Shown one piece after another: positions 1 through 10,883 of a stretch of 64,000 nucleotides of DNA. The stretch spans positions 72,235,933 through 72,299,932 of the forward strand of contig BTPG01000006.1 of the NCBI GenBank assembly GCA_036245525.1, in the 5' to 3' direction. Source of the DNA: Semisulcospira habei. Lineage: Eukaryota > Mollusca > Gastropoda > Semisulcospiridae. The translations under genes were made by a program, and so were the position numbers. Every line of letters begins with the position of its first letter. The first letter of the stretch is position 1. The notes under the pieces are model-generated. The model did no database searches. It was not told the origin of the DNA and saw only the letters and a program-made list of their open reading frames with translations.

Positions 1-770
1 ATTCCAGTTTGTTGGCTCAGTTTACTTTCTTTGTTTTAAGTCAGGCTGTAAGTGACATCAATAGCTTTACGCCGGGTGAACTCTTGCTTTTTTCCTTTCC
101 ATGGCACTTGTGCATTATGTATGCAACGTTTTCATTGGTGTCTTTGGGTGAGCTCATCAACAGTAAAGTTTGAAATTCATGACATTCAAAGAACAAATTC
201 ACCAAAAATCACAGCAAAACTGACAGCCTTGCCATGGTTTTTGTGAATTCGTTTTTTTTCCCCAAACGCTGTCGTCACAGTCAAAAGCATTTATCTGAGG
301 ATAAGCTGTCTGTTACAGGGAAGAAACAACTGAAAACTGGAGATCCTGGTCACTTCCCAAGAAAACCTGATGTGATTATCAGGCAAACAGTACAGAGTGA
401 GTCAACATTTTTTATTGCACAAAAAAACATCAGGATTTCTTCTAGTTTGCATCTATGTTCCTATTTTAGAGGAAGCCTCTTTGAGAGAAACATGGATGTG
501 TAATTGCAACCCTCCGACATCAATATATTTCCAATTTACATCATGCATGATTTCTTATAGAGAAAAAAAAACTTGGTTGCAAATTGGGACAACCTCTGCA
601 GACTGCATGGGTTCATAATATAAATGACCTTATATCTGCTGGTCTGTGCTTTTTTTTACCTTATAGTCCAAAATCTCACATCAGCACACAGATTGTATTA
701 AATGTGTATGCCTATGTTGGTCTTGTCTTCATCAAGATACACTACTGCTTGAAAATAGTCTGACTATGGT
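1..770. other. No gene seen
   Basis: AT-rich, with short open frames lacking splice logic or motif. I see no repeat that I can name. Confidence 0.5.
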
Positions 771-913
771 AGTTCAAGGGTGGTGTCAGAATAGCTTGGT
801 GCCTGAGTCATCAAGCTGTTATGGCACCACCCTTGAACTAAAATGGTTGATCTATCTTAGCCTTTGTAGGACAATAAGCAAATGTTTAAAACTCAGCCTC
901 AGGATGTAATGGG
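771..913. mobile_element. Hairpin element, family 1, right part clear
   Basis: The hairpin core ~771-840 has several mismatches in the apex. The right end (cctcaggatgtaatggg) abuts TTAA 914-917 and matches the CCCATTACATCCTGAGG end of the 2793 and 11023 copies. The left end is not identifiable. Confidence 0.65.
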
Positions 914-917
914 TTAA

Positions 918-1054
918 CCCATTTAGCCCTGAGTCCCTACAGCAGGAAATTGATTGACCATGATACTTCAAGGGTAGTGCCAGATTAGCATGGCGCCTTC
1001 AGGCGCCAAGCTAATCTGGCACTACCCTTGAATGGGACCTTGGGGCTATTAGGG
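918..1054. mobile_element. TTAA-type hairpin element, CCCATTTAGCCC subfamily
   Basis: TTAA at 914-917 and 1055-1058; ends CCCATTTAGCCC and GGGGCTATTAGGG. The core hairpin (cttcaagggtagtgccagat...) is at ~966-1033. The left TTAA is also the right boundary of the neighbouring 771-913 element. Confidence 0.8.
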
Positions 1055-1186
1055 TTAACACGAGCTTATTTTAACATTATGGAGGGCAGAAAGGTGAACG
1101 GATTTGCCCATTCCATGCATGCATGCATCATTATGTAGGCACACATGACTGAATATGATTTTGTTTGGAAAGAAAAAGTGTACACA

Positions 1187-1260
1187 TGTAGTTAGTTACT
1201 GGGGTTTGACATCGAGCAGGCTACGAAGGCCTTCTTTTCTTAGCGGGGGAGAGAAACCAT
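1187..1260 (-). repeat. SINE-tail-like fragment
   Basis: Matches the 20471 fragment: an agttagtt run, ggggtttgacatcgagcagg and aaggcc. Truncated; no tRNA head visible. Confidence 0.45.
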
Positions 1261-1872
1261 GAAACTTTATGTTGTAAGGGTAGAAGTGTGAACACCTTCA
1301 GAGACCACACCAATGACCATTTTTCGTACCTGCATACAGAGAGAGGGAGGGAGAGCGGCTGGTTGTCTCATAAATCATATCTTGTAGTTGTACATGTAGT
1401 TCCATTTGATTTTGTTATGTAATATATCAGTGCACTGTGTTTAGTCTATCAGGGATGACAGTGCTTACTGAGTATCTGTGAATTTATGATTTTTTTGTAG
1501 TCAGCTAGCTGACATAGAACTTGAAATGCTTAATAGTAATACGAACCAGTTAGCACCCGTCAGATATCAACAGTGCTCAGTCATGTTCATTAGCATAGTC
1601 ATCTGTGTGCAAGATATAATTCCTCATGAACCTGCCAGAGTGTACGAGTCTTGCTGACCAAAAGTTTACATCTGTGTTGCTCTGGTGTATAGTGCCATCA
1701 GATGTAAAGTCTGTTATATTCTGAAGACATTTTTCTTTTAAAAAAACTACTGCTTCAATGTGATTCTAAAAATAATAATAATAACACACTCATTATAACT
1801 AGGCACTTTAATCACTCACTATCAACAGGAAATTCCTTGTATCTGATGTAATTTTCTGCAGTGATTAATTAA

Positions 1873-2063
1873 CTCCTTCTGTCCTGACAAACTACTTAAG
1901 ATTTTATTTTAACCATGATTGTTCAAGGGTGGTGCCAGAACAGCTTGGCGCCTGATGGCACCAAGCCGTTCGGACTCCACCCTTGACAGTCAGTCTGTCA
2001 TGCACTCTGTAATGTAGCCTTCCGAAGAAAACTCCAGATTTGGAAATTTCGACCCAAAGTATG
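1873..2063. mobile_element. Degraded hairpin element, family 1
   Basis: The core 1919-1988 (gttcaagggtggtgccagaa...) has mutated right-arm bases (cgttcggactccaccc). TTAA at 1869-1872 and 2064-2067 may be the boundaries, but the ends are only weakly inverted. Confidence 0.55.
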
Positions 2064-2657
2064 TTAAAAAACCACTGGGGGTGTATGATTTCAGGGTTGT
2101 GTATGTGATTGGTGTTCCATCTGTTTAGTTGTTCAACTCGGATGTGATGAATACAGAGAGTCTTCCTGTTTCGTGTTCGTAATTCTGTAACGGGATTTAC
2201 CTTGTGACGTGACCATTTGCGGGAAGTGAACTTTCTGTGTACCAGGAATTGTCAACACTGAGTGTGTGTGTGTGTGTGTGAAATTTCATGTGCCAACAAT
2301 TATCAACGCTTATGATTGTGTGTGTGTGTGTGTGTTTGTGTGTGTGCAGTGGCAGCAGATTGCAAAATGCCTCTTCTGAGCAGGGCAGCTGTGTGTAGTT
2401 ATACAGTAGTTAAAGCAGCTCTTAGTTTCCATCAATTAATTAATTAGATCCCATTAATTAGTCATGGTGTTATTTGTCAGTGTAGTTTCATTTATTAATG
2501 TAATGAGTATGCATTTATTTATGGATACTGAGCTGGTAAAGATCAGTGTCCCGGACATGGCATTCGTTGGATGGTGAAAAGTTGTCTCTGAAATGTACTA
2601 TTGTGAATTCAGAGAATAGTCTTGTTTGTGCATGGTTGCACATCACCTACTAATGAA

Positions 2658-2911
2658 GGTATATCAGGTATTATTGCCCTCAGTCATGTAAAAACAATCT
2701 GTAGAAAGAGTGAATAATAACCTATTAGAACTGAACGCAGTAAATAGTTGCCAGTAGTGGTGATAACTCAATCAGTTCAAAAAATCAGTTAACCCATTAC
2801 TTCCTAATGCTGATTTTTTTTTTATAAAAATGCTTATTGTTCTATGAAGGCTACATTACAGATGGGTGACAGATCAACCGTTTTAGTTCAAGGGTGGTGC
2901 CAGAATAGCTT
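2658..2911. repeat. Local segmental duplication, copy 1
   Basis: Matches 4735-5094 almost base for base (ggtatatcaggtattattgc... to ...ccagaatagctt), except that the second copy carries ~107 extra bases (4829-4935 region). The duplicated tract ends inside the left arm of a hairpin element. Confidence 0.85.
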
Positions 2912-3002
2912 GGCGCCCCAGGCGCCAAGCTCTTCTGGCATCGCCCTTGAACTATCATAGTCAAATTTATGTCAAACAATGGGTGTATCAGGATGAAAAG
3001 GA
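2793..3002. mobile_element. TTAA-type hairpin element, CCCATTAC subfamily
   Basis: TTAA 2789-2792 and 3003-3006; ends CCCATTACTTCCTAATGC and ATCAGGATGAAAAGGA. The hairpin core is ~2884-2955. Its left half is duplicated at 4979-5094. Confidence 0.8.
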
Positions 3003-3050
3003 TTAAAAGGAACACAGTTTTGCTTTGTTTTGTTAAGCTGATTTTTTTAA

Positions 3051-3258
3051 ACTCATTCTACCCCAACACCGAAATCCTTAAATTTGGCCGTTTGTCCTCT
3101 GCAGACTGCATTGCAGTGCAGGACACAGATCGACTGTGATAGTTCAAGGGTGATGCCAGAATAGCTTGGCGCCCATGGGCGCCAAGCTATTCTGGCATCA
3201 CCCTTGAACTACCATGGTCGATCCTTATCTTTCGGTGGTGTGTCTGGGGTAGAATGAG
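3051..3258. mobile_element. TTAA-type hairpin element, palindrome family 1
   Basis: TTAA at 3047-3050 and 3259-3262. The ends ACTCATTCTACCCCA / TGGGGTAGAATGAG match those of the 7704 copy. The core palindrome 3128-3223 has arms of ~47 bp with two or three mismatches, and a loop at gcccatgggc. Confidence 0.82.
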
Positions 3259-3394
3259 TTAAACAAGTACTTGACAATAAACAGATATGTACTGTGTGTC
3301 ACAGAATAATGCAGTTGTAGTAAAAACAACTATGTGGCCAGTCACCTTGGTACCATATGTCAGAGTATTGGCGGATGAAAACCCTTTTTGTCTC

Positions 3395-3560
3395 ACGTGC
3401 GAAGCAAAAGTGAGTCTATGTTTTGGGCCAGTGGTCATCTGTCCGTCCGCCGTCATCCGTGGTAAACTTTCATCCGTGGTAAACTTTAACGTTGGCATTT
3501 TCCTGGACACACATTCTTCCAACTTGGCCCAAGGATACTATGTGGTAAGACCTTTCTAAA
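3395..3560 (+). repeat. Dispersed repeat head with 17-bp tandem duplication
   Basis: The segment gcgaagcaaaagtgagtcta... is followed by catccgtggtaaacttt twice in tandem (~3465-3498). It leads directly into the 160-bp tandem array and is probably the same repeat unit's entry. No supported ORF. Confidence 0.5.
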
Positions 3561-3609
3561 AATACCAATTTGAGTGACCTCTCACAAGGTCAAGGTCACA
3601 GGGGATCAG

Positions 3610-4445
3610 GAAATAGGTCCAAAATAGAGATATTTGGACATGATTTATTTTTTCTCAAATACTATTCACAACTTCAAACCCAAACTTGGTACAAAGATAC
3701 CTGATGATAAGACCTTTCTATACACACTAATTTGGTTGATCCCTCTGAAAGGTCAAGGGTCACAAGAGCTCAGGAAATAGGTGAAAAATAGCCATATTTT
3801 GACAAAAGATGTTTTTTCTCAAATACTATTCACAACTTCAAACCCAAACTTGGTACAGAGATACCTGATGGTAAGACCTATCTATGCATACTAATTTTGA
3901 TGACCCCTCAGAAAGGTCAAGGGTTCAGGAAATAGATCCGAAATAGCCATATTTTGACAAAAGATGTTTTTCTCAAATACTATTCACAACTTTAAACTCA
4001 AACTTGCTACAGAGACACCTGATGGGAAGGCCTTTCTATGCTCACTAATTTATTTGATCCCTCGGAAAGGTCAAGGGTCACAAGAACTCAGGAAATAGGT
4101 CTAAAGTAGCCATATTTTGACAAAAGATGTTTTTTCTCAAATACTATTCACAACTTGAAACCCAAATTTGGTACTGAGATGGTAAGACCTATCTATGCAT
4201 ACTAATTTTGATGATGCCTTGGAAAGGTCAAGGGTCATAAGAGGCTGGCAAATGTGTGTAAAATGCTGATTTTTTATAAAATTTTAGGTATTCCCAAAGT
4301 TTTGCAAATTTTTCAACCAAATTTGGTACAAAGATAGCTGATGATAAGACCTTCCTATGCATACTAATTTAATCAACTCATCGCAAAGGTCAAGGGTCAC
4401 GGGGGTTGACAGATGTGTGAAAAATGCTTAATTTTCAGAAAACAT
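3610..4445 (+). repeat. ~160-bp tandem repeat, about 5-6 diverged units
   Basis: The phrase 'aggaaataggtccaaaatag' recurs at about 3610, 3773, 3930, 4094, 4250 and 4411, i.e. spacings of ~156-164 bp. Each unit contains ctcaaatactattcacaact, acttggtacagagata, cctgatggtaagacct and ggtcaagggtcac. The last units are more diverged. Confidence 0.88.
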
Positions 4446-4734
4446 GGATTTTGCTGCTGCAGAAGCCAGCCCTTGTCACATAGGTCACTCATATGTACAT
4501 CAGTCATACACATGAGCCATAATGGCTTTGCCTTTTTTGTTGATTTTGAAAATAGAGTATGAAGGCCCTCTAAAATTGTCAGAAGCTTTGAGAACCCCTT
4601 GCTTTCTGGTGCAGCCCCAGGTGTGTATGTGTGAAGTGCAATTAATTTGAATGGTAATTAGCTGTAGAAATATTACAGGTGACCAGGATTTAATTTCTAA
4701 GATCTGATTCAATTGATACAAAATAATGTGCTCT

Positions 4735-5094
4735 GGTATATCAGGTATTATTGCCCTCAGTCATGTAAAAAAAAAAAATCTGTAGAAAGAGTGAATAATA
4801 ACCTATTAGAACTCAACGCAGGAGGTATGAACTATCAATGCGTACAGAAGTCACGATAAAGGGTCTTATTACATAAATGATTATTACATAAATGATTTCT
4901 GTCAGGGTTTTATGATAATCACTAGTTGAGCTGTTGCCAGTAGTGGTGATAGCTCAATCAGTTCAAAAAATCAGTTAACCCATTACATCTTGAGGCTGAT
5001 TTTTTTTTTTAATTGCTTATTGTTCTATGAAGGCTACTTTACAGATGGGTGACAGATCAACCGTTTTAGTTCAAGGGTGGTGCCAGAATAGCTT
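4735..5094. repeat. Local segmental duplication, copy 2
   Basis: Second copy of 2658-2911, in direct orientation ~2.1 kb away. Its extra segment includes a short tandem pair (attacataaatgattattacataaatgat). It ends at the same hairpin-arm position where palindromic pairing would begin. Confidence 0.85.
4979..5094. mobile_element. Half hairpin element (left arm only), part of a local duplication
   Basis: TTAA 4975-4978 followed by CCCATTACATCTTGAGGC and the left hairpin arm up to ccagaatagctt at 5094, after which homology to family 1 stops abruptly. No right arm follows. Confidence 0.8.
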
Positions 5095-5572
5095 CTTATG
5101 CCAGACTTTCGTTATGTTAGAACTCAAGTGCAGATAATTGTATTTGAAAATGTATGAGATACAAACACAAAATACTATGGCAACTGTGGGTATGTGTTAA
5201 TTCACATCAGACATTTGCTACCGGTAAGCCAGCTTTGGGCGGCCAGCGATCAGATCAAGCCTGTTAAATAGAACAGTCATGTAACCTGAGACAGATAAAG
5301 TCCTTCAGCCAGCCCATACTGTCTGAGCGAGGCTTAGATTCTCATGGGTCCCTGCCGCTTTTGGGTCATATAAGAATCTGTGGTGCTTTCTTTCATATAT
5401 ATATGCATGTACTTAATTTACAGTGCGGGGTTCCCCAGGTTGTTTGTACAAAAGGCGTAGATTTCCTTGCAGCATGAAGTGCTCATGAGCCTGTGCCTTA
5501 TGCTTTCGGAATCTGGCCCTCTCTATATTTGTAGAAAGGAGGGAGGATTCAGGTTTTAAGTCAATGACTTGA

Positions 5573-5777
5573 CTCATTCTACCCCAGACGCACCACAGCA
5601 AGATAAAGATCGACCATGATAGTTCAAGGGTGATGCCAGAATAGCTTGGCGCCTATGGGCGCCAAGCTAATCTGGCATCCCCCGTGAACTATCATGGTCG
5701 ATCTGTGTCCTGCACTGCAATAAGTCTTCAGAGGACGACTTCAAAATTTGGGGATTTCGGTCTTGGGGTAGAATGAG
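5573..5777. mobile_element. TTAA-type hairpin element, palindrome family 1
   Basis: TTGA (5569-5572) and TTAA (5778-5781) flank CTCATTCTACCCCAGACG... and the reciprocal end. The core hairpin is 5608-5703, with a few substitutions in the right arm (aatctggcatcccccgtg). Confidence 0.8.
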
Positions 5778-5860
5778 TTAAACTGGAGTTTGTGAAAAAC
5801 CAGGAAGTGAAACACCTTTATCAATAAGCAGAAGGTCCTTGGGCTGGCGTTGGCCACAAT

Positions 5861-5893
5861 TGGCCGGCGCACAGCATAGCTGTGCGCCGGCCA
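5861..5893. repeat. GC-rich perfect hairpin
   Basis: tggccggcgcacagc-ata-gctgtgcgccggcca: 15-bp perfect stem with a 3-base loop. No T-run follows and the context is eukaryotic, so it is not called a terminator. Confidence 0.6.
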
Positions 5894-6127
5894 GCTGCAG
5901 CTGTTGTCTCCTCTAGTACCCTTTGCTCACTGGGACAGTTTAATCTCACCTTGGCAGGCTCGCCCCATGACTAGAAACAATGCGCTGTTGTTTTCTGCCT
6001 GAATGACCTCACATAGCTGACATGAAGATACATTGTACAGAACCGTGTAACGTGTACAGTATACTGTATACCATTATGATTTAAATGTGTAGATCCACAC
6101 AAGCAAATATCAATTACCTACAAGTGT

Positions 6128-6486
6128 AACCCCCCACCCGGGTCTGCCCTGGGGGACTTGGGTCGGGTTAACTACTTTTTAGTTCCCAGGGTCACCCTGG
6201 TCAGCCCCACAGGGTGGGTTTTCCCCTCTATTCTGAGGCATGTGTTTCTGTCTACCCTTGGTCCATTCACCTGTATTTTCCTTTTTAAAACTCTCCCTAC
6301 TGTCAGCACTTCCTGTAGCTCTTGATATTGGATGTGCGTTGCTAAATGGTCTTAGCTTTATTTAGCATATTAGACCGGCTGGCGACATACATTCAATATT
6401 ATGTTTAGTTGTTTTTTCACAAGCAGTGTATGCACGTCCTGAGAAAGTCTTGTTGCTGTTGGGACGTTAAGCAATGTACAACCAAC
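6128..6486 (+). mobile_element. SINE-like 'CCCACCCGGG' repeat, copy 1
   Basis: Starts cccccacccgggtctgccct and ends gacgttaagcaatgtacaac. Same order of internal blocks as the TSD-proven copy at 56891. No clear TSD found. Confidence 0.8.
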
Positions 6487-7703
6487 CTTATGACCCCCGC
6501 AACTGCAACAGCTCATGAGGATCTATACCTCTTGCAGCTGGGTGGTTTTCAAAATTTCTCAGCATTAAATGGGTTAAAAACAGGTGCTCTCACAAGACAA
6601 AAGAGGCCAGAATACGTCATCAATCATTATTGACCATCATTTAGGTGGCTACAGCCACCTGTATTATGACCTTCAATAGCAGGTGATCTCTCATAAGGGT
6701 GGTGGCTCAAAACAAGGTTCTGTTGTACATATGTACACTTGAAGTCTTTGGATATATCAACTTTCTGCTGTATATGTAGCACAAACCTGTACAGTAACTT
6801 GTGACTTGAATATCAGCTGAAAAGACCATGCATGCTGTAATTCTGGACTCTATGGCTGAAAACAGTAAGGTGCCAATGACAGCTCCTGCAACCACCACCC
6901 TCAGGGGGGTGGGGGGGTCGTCAATCTAAAGGGGGTCTATCTAAACAAAATATGGGGTGGGAAAACGCGGGAGATCCTGGCTTTCTACTTCCTGATTCAA
7001 CCCCAACAAGGAAGCTAGAATATCTACGTTGTTATACACTAAACACCCCTACCCATTGACTCTGTCACCTGAGCAACTCAGACAGAAATGTTTCATAGCA
7101 AAAGCCAGGGATCATGAATATCTGGCCCTCTTGTATGGTGCTGCGTATGAATATCTACCTTTCCATACACTGAATTCCCATCGACTATCGCCAGAGGAAC
7201 TTGGACACAATTGTTGCTGGATTAAGATAAGATCTTCAATAGCACCCACAGATGCGGGAACTCATGAAGACCTGTGCCTCTTGCATATGGATGGACGTTC
7301 TTTGTACTTCAGGAGTTTCATGGGGCGGTTTCATCTCTTATCACTTAGGGATAATAATTATATTTATAGCTAAATCACAATATGATTAGACGCTTAATCA
7401 GTTTTTATCAGTTTGTTCCTGGGTGTACCTAAATTCATCATAATCTTTGGTGAAATGATTAGTAATATTTGAATTGAATTTTGCCATTTTGGGACTTTAT
7501 TCTAGTGCTTCCTTGTGGAAAAAACAAACTACCTGAAACGTTCTCAGGCTGATGTTGTAACTTTATAATAACTACCTTGGTCACAAATTGTTGATAGTTG
7601 TGTTTGTGGTGTTTAGATTTTTCCCACCATTTGGTTTTTTATACGAAAGAAACTGAAACACCCAACTTACTTCAATGGCATCTCAGTATATGCTGCACCC
7701 TAA

Positions 7704-7909
7704 CTCATTCTACCCCAGACACACCACAGCACGATAAGGATCGACCATGATAGTTCAAGGGTGATGCCAGAATAGCTTGGCGCCTATGGGCGCCAAGCTA
7801 TTCTGGCATCACCCTTGAACTATCATGGTCGATCCGTGTCCTGCACTGCAATGCAGTCTTCAGAGGACAACGGCAACATTTGGGGATTTCGGTGATGGGG
7901 TAGAATGAG
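7704..7909. mobile_element. TTAA-type hairpin element, palindrome family 1, near-perfect copy
   Basis: Flanked by CTAA direct repeats (7700-7703, 7910-7913). The ends CTCATTCTACCCCA and TGGGGTAGAATGAG are inverted repeats of each other. The core 7738-7835 is a perfect palindrome: 47-bp arms (ggatcgaccatgatagttca... to ggcgcc) with a 4-base loop (tatg). It encodes nothing. The TTAA-like target and CCC/GGG-type ends suggest a non-autonomous DNA element mobilised by a TTAA-specific (piggyBac-like) transposase; that is inference. Confidence 0.85.
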
Positions 7910-7925
7910 CTAATGCAGGAGATTG

Positions 7926-8016
7926 ATTGACCATGATAATTCAAGGGTAGTGCTAGATTAGCTTGCCGTCTGAAGGCAGCAAGCCAATCTAGCACTACCC
8001 TTGAATTATGGTCAAT
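7926..8016. mobile_element. Hairpin core, family 1 (ATTGACCATGATAATTC variant)
   Basis: Inverted arms attgaccatgataattcaag... / ...cttgaattatggtcaat around tctgaagg, with a one-base gap in the right arm. It directly follows the right boundary of the 7704-7909 element, so the two are abutting or nested. Confidence 0.75.
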
Positions 8017-9360
8017 GCACCTCCTGCAACTGGTACATAGTCATTAAAGCGATTCTCCCCAGGTTTAATCATCTCAACACAGTCGGAAAACTGTCTGCAA
8101 CAGATACTGCTGACAGTATTATGTACTTTTGTGTACTAACTTAGAGCTTTATGATGTAAATACAATGCCAAATGTCGGAATTCATCATTTGATGGGTGTG
8201 TTGTTTTTGTACCTGAGAGTGCAAATTATCGTCTGCATCGGCCTCGTTTTGAATTTGTGCATATTAACTAGCCTACGTCACAAGGCAGAACCCGATCAAT
8301 CGATACTGCAGACGACGGAGGCGGTCATCGTTGTCGAGTGGGTACACACACGTCAGTACGGTAGACATGTACTGATGTTCTCCAGCATCCCTTTGACATA
8401 ATTTTTCACGAGAATGTAAAATAAATTTTCCACTTATTTGCTATGCTGTCAAAATCAATGCGGGTTCCGCTTGACCTGCTACCCTGAGAAACAGGCAATC
8501 GTGCTGTGGGCGTGGCTTCAAGTTCTTCGACTCGGGTCTCCATGCCAAGCCGGTGACTGAGCCAGCGTCACGAACCTCTGTGAATCAAGTGAATTAGAGC
8601 CCGCACAGACAAAAACGTGTCACGACCATCGATGTCGGCAGCCGGTGCCGCAATTTTGACACACAGGCCATAGTTGTCTGATCCTTGCAGCATAAAATCT
8701 GATGAACTAGCTCGTAACTTCATGATAAAACAGGTTTAAAATCTTGCAAAATCAGTAAGAGATAAATTCTACTGAAGATCATGAATTCTCAGTCTCTAGC
8801 GCTCGTGAAACTATAGGAAGATCGACAAAGATCGCAACCGGATTACTTACTGTTTCACATAGCAAGAAAGCGACAAATTCCGGATGGGCGGTCAAGCCAA
8901 GCTCTATATTCCCTTGTCCGATGTCAATTCTACTTAGGGGTATCTTGTCTATCTTTCTCTTTCTTCTCTTCAATTACGAGTCTGTCATTGTCAGCCGGCG
9001 CGAGTCGACTGATACTCTCTTTTTTTTCTTCGCTGGTTCATCCGCCATCTTGTCTCTGATTGGTTATAATTATGCAGATGACCTAAGGTCGTATAGAATA
9101 GTTATGACGTCAGCTACCTGATCGTCTATCGGTAGCAATCTTTTGACCGGGTCCAGCCGCACTATTACGGTGGCCTCTTTCGCTTTGAACGGACGAAAGA
9201 AAGCATTTGGTGGGACAATAGGGTGGTCACTGTCCAAGTGGGTATGTATACTGAAGCCCAGTAAAAGCTTTTTGCGAACTGAAGCATTAAAAAAGGTCGG
9301 TCGTGCCCCTTTAAGTAAAACTTCCAAAATTTGTGCAGTGCACCCGTGGGGCAAAAAGGG
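8017..9360. other. No gene seen
   Basis: Mixed-composition unique-looking DNA; open frames up to ~94 codons, none with a recognisable motif. A CCTTTAAGT-type segment and a GC shift near 8460-9130 are the only texture. Confidence 0.45.
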
Positions 9361-9364
9361 TTAA

Positions 9365-9446
9365 CCATTTGGCTGTCAGTAGCGTCTTTTGTCATGATTC
9401 CTTAAAGGAATCATCATTACAAAAAGTGTTACCAACAGCCAAAGGG
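9365..9446. mobile_element. Short 82-bp TTAA-type foldback element
   Basis: TTAA (9361-9364) and CTAA (9447-9450) flank ends CCATTTGGCTGT / ACAGCCAAAGGG. A central palindrome atgattccttaaaggaatcat is at ~9394-9413. The core sequence is unrelated to families 1 and 2, but the layout is the same. Confidence 0.72.
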
Positions 9447-9775
9447 CTAACATTACTGGTGGCTGCATGCACAAGTTGTGTAAGGATGAGGGTGTTTCAA
9501 GGGGAGGCATGAACAGTGAACAAACTGCTAGGTGCCGGTTTCAGCAGTATTTCTTTTGATTGGTCTGTTCAGCCTTTGATGTTTGCTGTCTGACCTTAGG
9601 GTGACTCTGAAAGGACTGATTGTCATATGTCAGCAGATTATTCATCTTGTTGGTGAGGTATAGGCCCTATTTTGTAATTTTCCTCCTCGGATAGAGAGAG
9701 TTAGATTGCCTTGTTTAAATTGTCATATGGTTTTGGGATAGCCAGTGGCTGGTCCACAGATCCATCTGCAATAAG

Positions 9776-9834
9776 AAACGATTCTCATGAACAGATGTAA
9801 CAGCATGGGCGCATGAGAATCTGTGCCTTTCGTT
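9776..9834. repeat. Degenerate hairpin core, palindrome family 2
   Basis: gaaacgattctcatgaac ... gcgcatgagaatctgtgcctttc; the arms pair over ~20 bases with a widened loop. Confidence 0.5.
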
Positions 9835-9903
9835 GACAGCATGGACATAATTCATGTCCCGATACCATCTTCCGGGTTGTTATTCAGGGCTCCACGATAT
9901 AAC

Positions 9904-9936
9904 CACTGACCTGTATTCTAAGAATACAGGTCAGTG
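9904..9936. repeat. 33-nt palindrome with flanking direct repeats
   Basis: 16-base arms (cactgacctgtattct / agaatacaggtcagtg) pair perfectly over a single central base. The same octamer gatataac occurs on both sides of the hairpin, as if it were an insertion with a short target duplication. Confidence 0.6.
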
Positions 9937-10015
9937 ATATAACACTGTAATTCCAGGAAGCTGTGTGTAGAGTAAGATATTTTAGGAACAGCCGAAACAA
10001 ATCCTGGTTAGCAAA

Positions 10016-10082
10016 AGGCTTAGATTCTCATGAGCCCCTGCGACTGCAGGGGATCATGAGTATTCAGGCCTCTTGTAGATGG
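10016..10082. repeat. Hairpin core, palindrome family 2
   Basis: aggcttagattctcatgagc and the reciprocal ggatcatgagtattcaggcc around a GC stem (ccctgcgactgcaggg). Confidence 0.6.
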
Positions 10083-10593
10083 AAAGGTCTGAATTAGGCA
10101 TAGCTTAGCTATTTTTTCAAACAGCCAGTTGGCCTAGAAAGACATAACATGATAAGAGTATCTTCATACATTATGACTAGAGCCTCTCAGGCTAGCTGGC
10201 TGGCGGGCTGTTCAACACAATCATCTGCTGTACACTCTCTGTTAGTTAAAACGTTGCTTTCGTCAGCGTGGCGCTAATTCTTTTGTGAGAAGATCATCTG
10301 CGTCAGTTGGATGATGTTTGTTAAGTGCTTTGAAGTAATGAATCAAGTTTGTCATATGAAAAAAAATCTTTTGTGAATTGTATGTTATTGAAGTAGTTTT
10401 TTTACATGAACACTACAACATACGCTCAGAAAAGAAACATTTGAAAATCAACAAACTACAAGAACAAGTCACCATTAATGGACTTTATTATTGAAAGTTC
10501 CAGGCTGTTTATTTCAGTGCATTTTTGAAGTGTGTGTCACGCACTTGTACGTTTTATTTCATCAGTTGGTGTTTCATCTGTTGATTAATTCAG

Positions 10594-10883
10594 CTGGGCA
10601 GTGCAAATCACTAAAACAAAAATGTCTTCTTTGTGGAAGCAGTTTTCAAAACTGAATGCTCGGAAAGGTGGATCTTTAAAGACCAGTATTCCATACAGTG
10701 AACTGACAGTTGACTTGTTGCCATGCAGTTGTGGACATTGTAGAAGTTCGTCTACTGTAAGTTTAACACACAGGTATAATGTTTCAAGGTGTGTACAAGA
10801 CAGTAGAAGGCCAATGCTGCCTGATATTGTGCAAGACGCTGTCCTCAGGGAAAGAAGGCCAATAGGAAACAGGAGTTTTGTAG
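10594..10883 (+). CDS. Candidate exon upstream of SEFIR domain (CIKS/Act1-like gene)
   Basis: An open frame (in frame with position 10601) runs from an AG acceptor at 10592-10593 or 10600-10601 to a donor at 10884 (GTAG|GTAGGT). It ends in phase 1, exactly what the exon at 14346 needs, since that exon opens with two bases completing a codon. The predicted peptide has a basic stretch and a Cys-rich patch (CSCGHC) followed by a charged segment (LRERRPIGNRSFV) leading into the SEFIR domain. The frame stays open to a stop at 10973-10975, so it could instead be a terminal exon or chance. A second GTAAGT donor at 10757 would end in phase 0 and not fit the next exon. I do not recognise the sequence; assignment rests on phase, strand and position. 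Confidence 0.4.

Noticed and set aside
5861..5893. Rho-independent terminator
   Set aside because: No T-run and a eukaryotic context; it is only a stable hairpin.
7029..7373. 114-codon frame as a gene
   Set aside because: Its end overlaps a degraded family-2 hairpin (gaactcatgaagacctgtgc) and it has no motif or splice context.
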